Positions 16,555-26,984 of a DNA stretch of 64,000 bases are shown here, piece by piece. How positions within the stretch are numbered: position 1 is the first letter of the stretch; every line of letters starts with the position of its first letter. The notes beneath the pieces were generated by a model. It had not been told where the DNA came from. It saw nothing but the letters and a program-made list of their open reading frames with translations, and searched no databases. Both the position numbers and the translations under genes were made by a program. This DNA is from Chitinophagaceae bacterium (GTDB taxonomy: Bacteria > Bacteroidota > Bacteroidia > Chitinophagales > Chitinophagaceae): assembly GCA_017307735.1 (NCBI GenBank), contig JAFKGR010000002.1, positions 1 to 64,000 on the forward strand. Direction: 5' to 3'.

Positions 16555-17734
16555 CAGTTTTACGGATTGCCTTCTCCCACAATACGGTTTGATTTTTTTT
16601 GAGATAACGGTTTAGCCCGATATAAAGTGACAGGTTCATAAAAGAAAAATAATAGGGTATATAGAACAATCGTGATTTCTTATTTTTCAGAGCCTGGAGA
16701 TACCCTGCGAATGCTGCCAGATAAAAAATACACTGTAGGTAAAAAATAATCCCATAATAAACTGAGCCACTTTTCCAATAGATAAACCAGTTCAGGAAAA
16801 AAATAACCGGCAGGAGGAACGGGCATACAGCCCATCTCAATACCCGATGAGAAATATACTGGAAAGATAGTTTGGGGTATTTTAAAATATTTAAGAGGGA
16901 ACCAAGGATCACAATTGATTGAAATCCCCCGGCACCGATCCTTATTTTTCTTTTTTGTTCTTCCTTCATGTTAAGTGAACCGGATTCAACGGCGAAGGCT
17001 TTGGGCTCATAAGCGACACGAAACCCTTTTTGCGCAATGCGAAGAGAAATGATAAAATCATCGAGGAGTACATTTTCCGGAACGGGATCGAATAAGGTTT
17101 TTCTTATAGAAAACAATTCACCTGCGGCCCCCACAACCGAATAGAAGTCGGAGTCAAGTTTTTTTAGTAAGGATTCATATTTCCAGTAAAGCCCTTCACC
17201 TGCAACTGAGACAGAACCCTCGTTTCCGGAATCACGGATAACTTTCTCACCAGCTACTGCGCCGACACGGGGATCTTGATAATGATTCATGATTTCCATT
17301 ATGCAATCAGCATTCAACGCTGTATTGGCATCGCAAAATATGATGAAATCAGTTTGCACAAATTGAATTGCGCGATTGATGGCTGCAACTTTTCCTCGTC
17401 TCTCAGGTTGATAAAGCAATTGAATTTGCGGATACTGTTTGATTATTTCGTTGCTGTTATCCGTGGATCCATCCGTTACAAAAAGAAAATGAAGTTTATC
17501 TTTTGGATAATTTAATTGAAGGCTGTTTTCAATCTTCTGCCTGATTACAGAAGATTCATTGTAGGAAGCTACCAATAAGGTAACGGGAGGTTGAAATTTT
17601 GCAAAAGCAATCTTTGGGGTATGAAAGAAAAGTCTTTTTATGGTAAGAATAAACCACAGAATTGCACCATATAGCAGATAACTATAGATTACAATAAAAA
17701 CAGAAATCCAGAAGATAATTTTTAAAATCAGCAT
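16532..17734 (-). CDS. Membrane glycosyltransferase family 2
   Basis: This 400-residue protein has one N-terminal membrane helix, a GT-A domain (VTLLVASYNESSVIRQKIENS, VTDGSTDNS, FCDANTALNAD as the DxD-like site, LLDDFIISLRI as the catalytic acid region, QKRKIRIGAGG in the position of QxxRW) and three or four C-terminal helices. This is the architecture of processive or lipid-linked GT2 enzymes acting at the inner membrane. Donor and product are unknown. It is near but divergent from the exopolysaccharide operon, so it may act in the same pathway. Confidence 0.88.
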   Translation of the reverse strand: MLILKIIFWISVFIVIYSYLLYGAILWFILTIKRLFFHTPKIAFAKFQPPVTLLVASYNESSVIRQKIENSLQLNYPKDKLHFLFVTDGSTDNSNEIIKQYPQIQLLYQPERRGKVAAINRAIQFVQTDFIIFCDANTALNADCIMEIMNHYQDPRVGAVAGEKVIRDSGNEGSVSVAGEGLYWKYESLLKKLDSDFYSVVGAAGELFSIRKTLFDPVPENVLLDDFIISLRIAQKGFRVAYEPKAFAVESGSLNMKEEQKRKIRIGAGGFQSIVILGSLLNILKYPKLSFQYISHRVLRWAVCPFLLPVIFFLNWFIYWKSGSVYYGIIFYLQCIFYLAAFAGYLQALKNKKSRLFYIPYYFSFMNLSLYIGLNRYLKKNQTVLWEKAIRKTENSETIS

Positions 17735-17945
17735 CAGTCGGAGAAATCTAATTGTTCAAGCGGATGAAATTAAAGTAATTTTTTTCTCGATTTGGAAAAA
17801 CAAAATTTAGCCGTATTTTTACCCCCAGGTTATCCTACCTAAAGCCCCATCTTAATACCCTTACCGAATTTCCGTTCAAATCCTAATCCCAGAAATTACC
17901 TCTGAAAAAAGGTTATTTATTTGAACTGTCCCATAAACTCTTTTA

Positions 17946-20900
17946 ATGAAAAGTTTATTTTATGCTGCCGTACTATTCTGTTCGGTATTAATGAGTCAAT
18001 CTGTTTTTTCACAAGCCGGGGTATTGGATCCCGGGGATTCTGATGTCATCTTCACAGACCAGACGGTGCCGGCGCCTCCCTACAATCAGATTAGTAAATG
18101 GGGCCACACAGTCCGGCTCACCTGGAATCCTTACAGTTACGGATACAAATCGTATATATTCCGGGGAATGGCTTTCAGGTTGAAATTTCCCAAAAGTTAT
18201 CAGCCCGGTGTGAATGACGGGAAAAAATATCCTTTGTATCTCTTTTTACACGGGCTGGGAGAATGGGCAGACATACATGATAATGAACAGCAATTGGTAC
18301 ATGGGGGACAAACCCATGCTCAGCATGTGGATAATGGCGATTTTGACGGGTTTCTTCTTTACCCGCAAAGTAGTTCAGGTTGGCTGACTCCATATGAAAC
18401 AACTGTTCTGGCCTTGCTCGATTCCATGGTTAAATATGTAAAGGTTGATCAGGACAGGATCATCATTGGAGGATTGTCTTCCGGTGGGCAGGCCACGTGG
18501 CAATATGTTACGGATCATCCTGAAAGATGGGCGGCGACTACTCCAATCAGTGCAAAGAATACTGAGTACAATGATTTAAGTTGGGTACCTTCTGTATTAA
18601 GTATTCCGGCATGGGTTGCAAATGGCGGGCAAGACCATGCACCTACACCGGATCAGATTACTGCTATTGTGGACGCATACAATGCCCTGGGCGGTGATAT
18701 TAAACAGTCTTTTTATCCAACGCTGGGACATGGGGTTTGGAATAATTTCTGGGCCGAGCCCGGATATTTCCAATACCTCGCAGTTGCACACAAAGCTGAG
18801 CCTGTTGTGAAATTTGGCAGAACGGAATTTTGCCCTGGTGATAGTGTCAGGGCAGTAATGATTTTGCAACCAGGTTTTTATCAATACGAGTGGCAAAAGG
18901 ATGGAGTGGACATTCCCGGAGGTACTCTCGATTCTCTGGTAATTACCTCTTTCGGTTCATACAGAGCCAGATTTAAACGTACCTCTACTTCAGATTGGTC
19001 GGATTGGTCACCCCGGCCGATAGTAATTTCTTTGAAAGGGGCTACTATTACTCCTCCCATTCAGGTTGATGGATTGCATTCAAAAGTATTGCCGGCACCG
19101 GATGGCTCAACTACTGTCCCATTATTTGTACCCCAGGGATATGCCTCTTATGATTGGAGAGATATAGCCAATAATGACCTGGTAAGTTCTACTAATACAT
19201 ATTCCGCACCGGTTGGGAGTTATAAAGTGAAGGTGACTGAACAATATGGATGCAGCAGCAGTTATTCTGATCCGTTTAATGTTGTCAATGCTGCGGGTTC
19301 AAATGCACCAGACAAAGCAACATCTGCAACCGCTGTTACCCTGGGCAAATCTTCTATTGATTTGTATTGGAGTGAGAATCCAAATCCGAAATATAATGAA
19401 ATAGGATTTGAGATTTACCGTTCCACTGTGTCGGGTGCCAATTATGCGCTTGTCGGAATTGTGCCTGCCGATACCCTTCAGTTTATTGATCAGGGATTGA
19501 TGCCCAACGTGAAATATTTTTATGTTGTAAGAGCCGTGAATGACAATGGTGCAGCTCCGCTGAGTAATGAAGCAAGCGCTACCACACTCGTCGATAATAC
19601 TCCTCCTACATCTCCGTTGGGGCTTTCAGTGGTTTCCGTATCGCGCCATTCGGTTAGCCTTGAATGGGGCGAATCGTCAGATGATGTTGGAATCAAGGAT
19701 TATGAATTGTATATAAATGGTCAGAAGGCCTATACCACAACAGACAATTCCTTTACCGTAAATAACCTTGATTCTTTTACTACTTATGCTTTTTATGTAA
19801 AAGCAGTCGACGTGGCAGGAAATGTTTCTGTTCCAAGTAACCAGGTGGTCGGATTTACGAAAACCAAAGGACTTGATTATGCTGTTTATCAGGGAACATG
19901 GACAGTACTTCCCAATTTTTCTGCCCTGACTCCTGATTATACCGGACATAGCAACAATGTAGATCTTGGTGTAAGCCCATATAGCATCAATTATGGAATG
20001 TTATGGCAGGGATGGATCTATATTCCTAAGACCGGAACTTATACTTTTTATATAGACTCAGATGACGGAAGTGCCCTGTATTTAGATAACTGGTATGGTG
20101 CGGGAGTAACTCCGTCTATTTCAAACGATGGGTTGCATTCCATAAAATCGGTTAGTAAAAACTTTAGCCTTACCCAGGGAATGCATAAAATTGGCCTTAC
20201 CTATTTTCAGGCCGGGGGAGGTGCGACCATGATACTCTCCTGGAAGAACAGCAATGCAGGTTTTTCAAATAAAACAGCCATACCTGATCTTTATTTTGAA
20301 GACAGTAACAGCGCCCCTTCTAATATTCCGGCAATGCCTTCAAATCTTTTCGCAACCGCTCAATCGTATAATAGGGTTAATCTGAACTGGTCAGATAACA
20401 GCAATAATGAAACGGGATTTGAAGTTTATCGCAAAGGACCCGGAGATCCTACGTTCAGGATGATATCCCTGATTGGAGCCAATGCAACTTCTTATTCTGA
20501 TACAACAACGACAGGCAATACAACTTATGCCTATGCTTTGCAATCAGTAAATTTAAATGGTTCTTCAGGGTTTAACCCCAATGATATGAGTGGGGTTGCT
20601 TATAATTATTATGAGGGTACGTGGGATAGCCTTCCGGATTTTAGTAAACTGACACCTGTTTCCTCAGGTTATGAGAATAATTTTTCAATTGGACCCAGGC
20701 TGAGCGATGATTACTTTGCATTTAAATTTAGCGGTACAATTAATATTCCGGTATCCGGTAGCTATACATTTTACACCAAATCTGATGATGGAAGTAAATT
20801 GTATATAGACAATTTCAACTCCGCCGGACAGGTTGTAAATAACAACTTCCTGCAGGGTGCAACAGAAAGATCAGGAACTATAACACTGACTGCCGGTCCC

Positions 20901-23900
20901 CATCCGATTTATGTTACCTATTTTGAGAAGACGGGTGATCAGGTATTGACGGTTAGCTGGGCAGGCCCGGGAATTCCAAAACAGTTAATTCCGGATTCTG
21001 TGTTGAGTAACAAGAGGACGGTAGTTACTACTCCGCTACCTCCTGCCATACCTGATGCTCCTTCTAACCTTCAGGTAACCGCCACTTCTACCACGACTCT
21101 TGGAATTTCGTTTAAGGACAGCTCTACCCAAACCGGATTTGAAATTTACAGATCACTTGGAAATGCCAATGATTTCAGGTTATTCAAATCGATAACCACA
21201 ACAGATACCTCAATTGCTCTTCAGGATTCTACTTTGTATCCTAATACGACGGCATATTACAAGGTGAGGGCTGCGGGAGTTAGCGGATTCTCCGATTATT
21301 CCATTGTGGCATCTGCAAAAACACTTAATACCAATCCTGTTATCACCCAGTTGGGAACCCGTTCAATTTATTATGCGGGAACCTCGTACATTGCGTTGAG
21401 TGCCGTAGATACGGATGGTGATTCACTAACATTTTCATTTAATAATCTCCCCTCCTTTGGACAGTTTACAAATACCGTAAATGGAAAGGGAAATCTTGTG
21501 TTCACCACACAGACCACTGATGCCGGCAGTTATTCTATTCTGGTGAAAGTGAATGATGGTAATGGAGGTTTGGATTCCACGATGCTCACGCTGTTGGTTA
21601 CCAGCAACAGGCCTCCGGTAGTTGGACGAATTCAAAGTTTAACCTTGAATGAAGGTTCGGTTGCTGTAAGAAACATTACGGCTGTGGACCCTGACAGGTT
21701 TACCAAAATCAGGTATGAAATTTCCGGAGCGCCTTCATTCATTTCTCAAAGATCGACACCCGGATCAATTTCTGTGATAGCTTCTCCGGGTTATGCGGAT
21801 GCAGGTGTTTATAACTTCTGGGTTATTGCCAGAGATGGAAATGGCGGAGTGGATTCTTCCCAAATAGTTGTTACGGTGATCAATGTAGCACCTCCCATAC
21901 AGAGGATTTACGTAAATATTTTAAATGCCGGCTCAACTCCCGTGCCCGTTTCACCCTGGAATAATATGACCTCTGTTTCAATGAATAACCTGACGGATGA
22001 TAAGGGTATTTCAACCAACATTGGGCTGACATTCAATACCACTTCCTGGAATACATCTGCTCTTGGTGGCGGCACAGGCAATGATGGCGGTATTTATCCC
22101 GATGCTGTAATTCGTGATAACTATTATTTCGGAAGTTTTAATATTCCTGATACCATACCGTTTACCGTTTCGGGATTAGTTCCATCCGGACTGTACAATT
22201 TAAAATTGTTTTCTGCAAGTACCTATAGCCAGGGTTCTACTGTTTTTCAAACAAATGGACAAACTCAATCCGTCAATGCCTATAACAATGTACAAAGTGT
22301 TGCCGGTTTCAACCAGATTCCGGCCGATTCTGCGGGCAATATTCATGTGAAAATGTACAAGTCACCGGGAACAACCATGGGATACCTAAATGCACTGGTG
22401 ATTGAAAAGCCCTTCGATGATGGAACCAAACCAGCGGCACCCCGGAACTTCAGCGCCATTTCTTTACCCAATGGAAATGTATTTTTACAGTGGACCGATA
22501 TTGCCTATAACGAGGATGGTTACATGATTTTAAGATCTGATTCTGAAAACGGATCCTTTTCAGTTCTTAATCCGGGACAACAAAATATTGATAGCACTAC
22601 TTATGTGGACAGCTCCACTTTTGGGAATACACTTTATTATTATAAGATTGTTGCGATTAACAGATATGGATTGTCTGATACAGTGGGGACGCCCTCTGTG
22701 ATGACTTACAACAAGCGTCCGGTAATGCAGTCTGTCAATGATGCATTTGTAAAAGAAAACACCACTACCTCGATAAACGTAAATGCAACGGATGATCCCG
22801 GGGAAACCATTTCTCTTTCAGTTTATGGCCTTCCTTCTTTTGCAACAATGCAGATCACCGGCAATGGCAAAGCAACAATTCAAATTGCTCCCAAATCAGG
22901 CGATGAAGGGTTCTACAAGAATATTGTGATGAAGGCAACAGATCAATATGGAGGCGTTGTTTCAAAAAGTTTCTCTATTGTGGTATCACCGGATCAGTTG
23001 AGGACGGTTTTAATAAACTTTGGCCCCACCACCGGAACACCGGAACCGGCGCCCTGGAATAATTATCTGAATTATCCTGCAGGTGGTTATACCATAAGCA
23101 ATCTTACAGATGAACAGAATAACAATACCGGTTTCAACTTTAAGTTTACCACACAGCTTAATGGCTATGCACAATCAGGAATGATGGACGGGGGCGATGG
23201 AATATATCCTGATAACGTGATGAAATCTTCTGTTTCAATTAGCACAGGAAGCACATACAACATGCAAATTGGAGGACTTGATCCGTCTAAGAAATACAAT
23301 GTTGTGTTTTTCAGCAGCCTTAATTCCGGCGACGGAGATACAGCAACTTTCACATCGGGAGGCCAGTCCGTAAGCATCAATGGAAGTTATAACACGAAGA
23401 GAACAGTTCAATTGAATGGATTAGGCCCGGCTGCGGGTGGAACAATTGACGTTTCCTTTTCGAAGCCTTCAACTTCAACTTACTTCTTTCTGAATGCGAT
23501 TTCTATTCAGGAATATACAGGAAATCCAATTCTCAGGCCGGGGAATCTCTATGCACTTCCCAACCTCTCAACAAGTTCGGTTAAATTGGTTTGGAGCGAC
23601 CGGAGCAGCAATGAATCGGGTTTTGAAATCTGGCGTTCTACTGGTAGAAATGGCACTTATAGCCTGGTTACAACAACAGCATCCAACGTAACTCAATACA
23701 TTGATAGTTCAGCTTCGCTTGTACCCGGGAAAAATTATTATTACAAGGTGAGAACCAAGTCAGGAACGGGTTATAGTGATTTCAGTAACATTTCGAGAAT
23801 TGGCCTCGCAAGTAATTTCGTGGAATTGAATCTGAATGCAGATGCGATTTACAATCAACCCTTGCCATGGAATAATACAAATAACGGGAGCTCAGGTGCT

Positions 23901-24707
23901 GGGTTCACATTATCAAATCTGGTAAATACCAATCTGCTGAACACAGGAATCACCTTTGCTATTACACAAACATTTAACGGTAGAGGTTATGCAGGAATGG
24001 GTATTCCCGGAATTCTGCCTTACAATGTAATGTATTCAAATTATTGGACTGATGCAGGGCAGGTATCATCGGCTGAATTTATAAACCTTGACCAGAGGAA
24101 AACTTACAGGATTGGAATTTTTAACAGTGTGGACAAATCTTCCGGAATTTATGATGGGATTTATACTGTCAATGGTATTACCAAATCTATTGATGGCCGT
24201 TTGAACAGCACCAAAATGCTCTACATAGATAATGTGAAGCCGGATGACAATGGTGCAATTAATATTTCGGTTATCCCTGATCCCTACGCATCTTATACTT
24301 TCACAAGTGCGTTCATTCTGGAAGGTTATGATACCCCGGCTGAAGACAGTGCTGGTTCTGGATCTATCGTGCGCACCGGTGTTCAGTCGAACGCTGTATC
24401 TTTAATTCCTGAAGCAACTGTGGCGGCTGTTCAGACTGTACCACAGGCGCTTCATCTTTCGGCATATCCTAACCCGTTCGTTAATCACTTAATAGCCGAA
24501 ATAGATATCCCGGCTGGTGTTCCAAAGGTCACTTTGTCTTTGTTTGATATTGAGTCCAGGTTAATCTGGAAGCAGGATGTTCAGGGAATTCCGGGTAAAA
24601 GGATTGTAGTTATACCGGTCGGTGGCAAATTAGCACCGGGCCTATACATGTTGAAAATGGATGATGGCAAAAACATCCAGACTTTGAAACTTGTAAAAAC
24701 AAATTGA
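17946..24707 (+). CDS. Giant T9SS-secreted esterase-like, PA14 and Fn3 multidomain protein
   Basis: This 2253-residue protein has a signal peptide (1-22) and an alpha/beta-hydrolase domain (about 70-280) with YPLYLFLHGLGEW, nucleophile S178 in GGLSSGG, D230 in NGGQDH and H262 in LGHGVW, like PHB-depolymerase/feruloyl-esterase types. Fn3 domains follow (about 455-635), then PA14 (642-765), Fn3, a second PA14 (885-1016), further Fn3, two cadherin/Ig-like domains with DTDGDSLTFSF, three repeats with PWNN, NLTDE and GIYPDNVM patterns (malectin-like), and a T9SS sorting domain at the end (YPNPFVNHL to LKLVKTN). It is expected on the cell surface or in the matrix, where PA14 domains bind glycans. 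It directly precedes the exopolysaccharide operon but is separated from it by a terminator. Confidence 0.88.
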   Translation: MKSLFYAAVLFCSVLMSQSVFSQAGVLDPGDSDVIFTDQTVPAPPYNQISKWGHTVRLTWNPYSYGYKSYIFRGMAFRLKFPKSYQPGVNDGKKYPLYLFLHGLGEWADIHDNEQQLVHGGQTHAQHVDNGDFDGFLLYPQSSSGWLTPYETTVLALLDSMVKYVKVDQDRIIIGGLSSGGQATWQYVTDHPERWAATTPISAKNTEYNDLSWVPSVLSIPAWVANGGQDHAPTPDQITAIVDAYNALGGDIKQSFYPTLGHGVWNNFWAEPGYFQYLAVAHKAEPVVKFGRTEFCPGDSVRAVMILQPGFYQYEWQKDGVDIPGGTLDSLVITSFGSYRARFKRTSTSDWSDWSPRPIVISLKGATITPPIQVDGLHSKVLPAPDGSTTVPLFVPQGYASYDWRDIANNDLVSSTNTYSAPVGSYKVKVTEQYGCSSSYSDPFNVVNAAGSNAPDKATSATAVTLGKSSIDLYWSENPNPKYNEIGFEIYRSTVSGANYALVGIVPADTLQFIDQGLMPNVKYFYVVRAVNDNGAAPLSNEASATTLVDNTPPTSPLGLSVVSVSRHSVSLEWGESSDDVGIKDYELYINGQKAYTTTDNSFTVNNLDSFTTYAFYVKAVDVAGNVSVPSNQVVGFTKTKGLDYAVYQGTWTVLPNFSALTPDYTGHSNNVDLGVSPYSINYGMLWQGWIYIPKTGTYTFYIDSDDGSALYLDNWYGAGVTPSISNDGLHSIKSVSKNFSLTQGMHKIGLTYFQAGGGATMILSWKNSNAGFSNKTAIPDLYFEDSNSAPSNIPAMPSNLFATAQSYNRVNLNWSDNSNNETGFEVYRKGPGDPTFRMISLIGANATSYSDTTTTGNTTYAYALQSVNLNGSSGFNPNDMSGVAYNYYEGTWDSLPDFSKLTPVSSGYENNFSIGPRLSDDYFAFKFSGTINIPVSGSYTFYTKSDDGSKLYIDNFNSAGQVVNNNFLQGATERSGTITLTAGPHPIYVTYFEKTGDQVLTVSWAGPGIPKQLIPDSVLSNKRTVVTTPLPPAIPDAPSNLQVTATSTTTLGISFKDSSTQTGFEIYRSLGNANDFRLFKSITTTDTSIALQDSTLYPNTTAYYKVRAAGVSGFSDYSIVASAKTLNTNPVITQLGTRSIYYAGTSYIALSAVDTDGDSLTFSFNNLPSFGQFTNTVNGKGNLVFTTQTTDAGSYSILVKVNDGNGGLDSTMLTLLVTSNRPPVVGRIQSLTLNEGSVAVRNITAVDPDRFTKIRYEISGAPSFISQRSTPGSISVIASPGYADAGVYNFWVIARDGNGGVDSSQIVVTVINVAPPIQRIYVNILNAGSTPVPVSPWNNMTSVSMNNLTDDKGISTNIGLTFNTTSWNTSALGGGTGNDGGIYPDAVIRDNYYFGSFNIPDTIPFTVSGLVPSGLYNLKLFSASTYSQGSTVFQTNGQTQSVNAYNNVQSVAGFNQIPADSAGNIHVKMYKSPGTTMGYLNALVIEKPFDDGTKPAAPRNFSAISLPNGNVFLQWTDIAYNEDGYMILRSDSENGSFSVLNPGQQNIDSTTYVDSSTFGNTLYYYKIVAINRYGLSDTVGTPSVMTYNKRPVMQSVNDAFVKENTTTSINVNATDDPGETISLSVYGLPSFATMQITGNGKATIQIAPKSGDEGFYKNIVMKATDQYGGVVSKSFSIVVSPDQLRTVLINFGPTTGTPEPAPWNNYLNYPAGGYTISNLTDEQNNNTGFNFKFTTQLNGYAQSGMMDGGDGIYPDNVMKSSVSISTGSTYNMQIGGLDPSKKYNVVFFSSLNSGDGDTATFTSGGQSVSINGSYNTKRTVQLNGLGPAAGGTIDVSFSKPSTSTYFFLNAISIQEYTGNPILRPGNLYALPNLSTSSVKLVWSDRSSNESGFEIWRSTGRNGTYSLVTTTASNVTQYIDSSASLVPGKNYYYKVRTKSGTGYSDFSNISRIGLASNFVELNLNADAIYNQPLPWNNTNNGSSGAGFTLSNLVNTNLLNTGITFAITQTFNGRGYAGMGIPGILPYNVMYSNYWTDAGQVSSAEFINLDQRKTYRIGIFNSVDKSSGIYDGIYTVNGITKSIDGRLNSTKMLYIDNVKPDDNGAINISVIPDPYASYTFTSAFILEGYDTPAEDSAGSGSIVRTGVQSNAVSLIPEATVAAVQTVPQALHLSAYPNPFVNHLIAEIDIPAGVPKVTLSLFDIESRLIWKQDVQGIPGKRIVVIPVGGKLAPGLYMLKMDDGKNIQTLKLVKTN

Positions 24708-24727
24708 TGAATTTGTAAAATGAAATG

Positions 24728-24761
24728 AAAAAATCTGGTATTTGTGTACCAGATTTTTTTT
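24728..24761 (+). terminator. Rho-independent terminator after the giant esterase/PA14 gene
   Basis: AAAAAATCTGGTA pairs with TACCAGATTTTTTT around a six-base loop, starting about 20 bp after the stop codon. The strong stem with a U-tract is a textbook terminator and separates this gene from the polysaccharide operon that follows. Confidence 0.9.
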
Positions 24762-24797
24762 GAAGTTTAACTTTGAATACCCCAAAATATTTTCTCT

Positions 24798-26981
24798 ATG
24801 GATTTGATGTATTTTTTGAAGATTTTACTCAGGAGAAAGTGGATTATTACCGGCCTGACTTTTTTGGCTGTTCTTACCGCTTTCATACTGAAACTTTTTC
24901 AAAAACCCCTGTACGAATCAAAGGCACAATATTCTACCGGTTTTACCATTGACCGGGTTAAGATTGCCGAAGGCAGCCCGGTAGCCGATCTTTTTGCCGC
25001 AGACACCAAGTTTGAAAATGTAATCGAGACCTTCAAATCACCGCGTGTCATTGGCATGATCTCATACCGGCTTTTGCTGCATGATCTGGAAAACCCGGGT
25101 GGCGCCTGGCACAAGCTTTCGGAAGATGAAAAGAATAGTAAAATTTACAAAAGCCTGAATACAGATACCATCATTAATGTCCTCAACAATAAGATTGAGG
25201 CCAATGAGTTGTTGCGTTCTGATTTGCCAAGGGAAAGAGACATTATCGAATATCTCAAACTTTATAAATATGATTATTTCAGTATTCTCGATCATCTTTT
25301 TATAAACAGGGTATCGACGACGGATTTTCTGGATATTGTTTACAGAGCTGAAAATCCTTATTTGTCTGCCTGGCTGGTGAATGCAATGGGAAATGAGTTT
25401 TTGAATTATTACAAAACACTCAATTTGCAAAGGACCTCAGAAAATGTAAACAGCATCAGGGATCTTGAAAGGCGGCAACAGCAGAAAATTGATTCTTTGA
25501 ATAATAAACTCCTCGCGGTGAAAATCAGCCAGGGGAGCATCGATCCTGCAAGCCTCAGTGCGAGTGCAATGGAAACTGTAAAAGATCTCGAGGGTAAACT
25601 GGCGGATGAAAAGAGTACCTATGAATTGAATAATAACCGCATTGTTTATCTGACGCAGACATTGAATTCGCTAAAAAACCGGGCCGGAGCCACAAACACG
25701 AGCAATTCAGAGCTTATGAATTTGATTGATCAAAAAAACAAGCTGGAAGCTCAGCTCATCGCCAAGGGCGGGTCTGACGCGTTGATTGAACAGGAATTAA
25801 AATCATTGCGTGTAAAAATTAATGCAGCCAGCCCAGGTAGCGGATTAACCAGTAAAAATGCAGATAAAATTGCTGACATACAAAATCAGATTGATGAAGC
25901 AACAGCCATGAAAAATGCGGCTTCTGCAACGATGAATGATTATACTTCGCGAATCGCTTACTACAAAGGGCTGACTACGCTGAACCCCGGAAGCGGAGTA
26001 AGGATGGAAGTCATTCAGAGCCAGCTTGATATTGAACAAAAACAATTGGCAAATCTCAAGGAAAAATTGAATCAGGCAGAGGGACTGGCCAGTGATGACC
26101 CAACAACCAATTTTACCCAAACCCTGGTTGGGCAGCCAGCCGTAGAACCGGAACCTAAGAAGACCATCACTACGATGGGAATATCCGGTATGTCCATGTT
26201 TTTTTTCACGTGTTTTGCATTTCTTTTTGTAGAAGTTTTTAATTCTTCCATTAAAACACCCTATGGTTTTGAAAAAGCCTGTGATCTTCCCCTTGGATCT
26301 GTTATTAATAATTTAAAAAGCAAAAAGATTAAATTGAATGATGCCATTTTGAATGAGCAAAAACTGAAACCAGATATTGAAAGCTTTAAGAATAATATCC
26401 GAAAGCTAAGGTTTGATTTGATGGAGAGCAACGGTCACGTATTTCTGTTTACGAGTACAACTTCAGGTGTGGGCAAATCATTTCTGATAGAAGCTTTGGC
26501 GTTGAGTTTTGTTTTAATCAGGAAGAAAGTATTGATCATTGATTTTAATCTTCACAATAATTCATTGACCAGAAAGTTTAATGTGGAATCGACAGTACAA
26601 CAATTAAATCATAAGGTCAATTTTGATTCTCCGAATGTGTTCAGGAAATTTATTTCTGTATCCCAAATCGATAATGTCGATATTATCGGATGTAATGAAA
26701 CATCCTCTTCCCCCTCTGAAATTCTTTATCAATTTGATTTTTCAGATTTTTTGAGGAAAATGAAGGAATGGTACGATTATGTACTGATAGAAACTTCTTC
26801 ACTCGATTATACCGATGCAAAAGAATTGATCAGATATACGGATAAGGTAGTTCCTGTTTTTTCTGCTGACCAGACGATAAATCAGGGAGACAATTTAAAG
26901 ATTGAATATTTGAAAGAGATCGGGAATAAATGCACCGGCGCCATTTTGAATAATGTCCTGACAGGCAATCTTAATTTTTAA
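24798..26981 (+). CDS. Wzc-like polysaccharide co-polymerase / chain-length protein with AAA kinase-like domain
   Basis: This 727-residue protein has a Wzz-type N-terminus with TM1 (about 17-35), a large periplasmic coiled-coil region (200-440), TM2 (about 458-480) and a cytoplasmic CpsD-like ATPase domain with Walker A FTSTTSGVGKS (about 552-562) and an A'-like LIIDFNLHNNSL. The tyrosine-rich tail of bacterial tyrosine kinases is absent: the protein ends GAILNNVLTGNLNF. It may control chain length without tyrosine autophosphorylation. It is the first gene of a tightly packed exopolysaccharide operon (3-bp gap to the next gene). Confidence 0.87.
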   Translation: MDLMYFLKILLRRKWIITGLTFLAVLTAFILKLFQKPLYESKAQYSTGFTIDRVKIAEGSPVADLFAADTKFENVIETFKSPRVIGMISYRLLLHDLENPGGAWHKLSEDEKNSKIYKSLNTDTIINVLNNKIEANELLRSDLPRERDIIEYLKLYKYDYFSILDHLFINRVSTTDFLDIVYRAENPYLSAWLVNAMGNEFLNYYKTLNLQRTSENVNSIRDLERRQQQKIDSLNNKLLAVKISQGSIDPASLSASAMETVKDLEGKLADEKSTYELNNNRIVYLTQTLNSLKNRAGATNTSNSELMNLIDQKNKLEAQLIAKGGSDALIEQELKSLRVKINAASPGSGLTSKNADKIADIQNQIDEATAMKNAASATMNDYTSRIAYYKGLTTLNPGSGVRMEVIQSQLDIEQKQLANLKEKLNQAEGLASDDPTTNFTQTLVGQPAVEPEPKKTITTMGISGMSMFFFTCFAFLFVEVFNSSIKTPYGFEKACDLPLGSVINNLKSKKIKLNDAILNEQKLKPDIESFKNNIRKLRFDLMESNGHVFLFTSTTSGVGKSFLIEALALSFVLIRKKVLIIDFNLHNNSLTRKFNVESTVQQLNHKVNFDSPNVFRKFISVSQIDNVDIIGCNETSSSPSEILYQFDFSDFLRKMKEWYDYVLIETSSLDYTDAKELIRYTDKVVPVFSADQTINQGDNLKIEYLKEIGNKCTGAILNNVLTGNLNF

Positions 26982-26984
26982 ATT

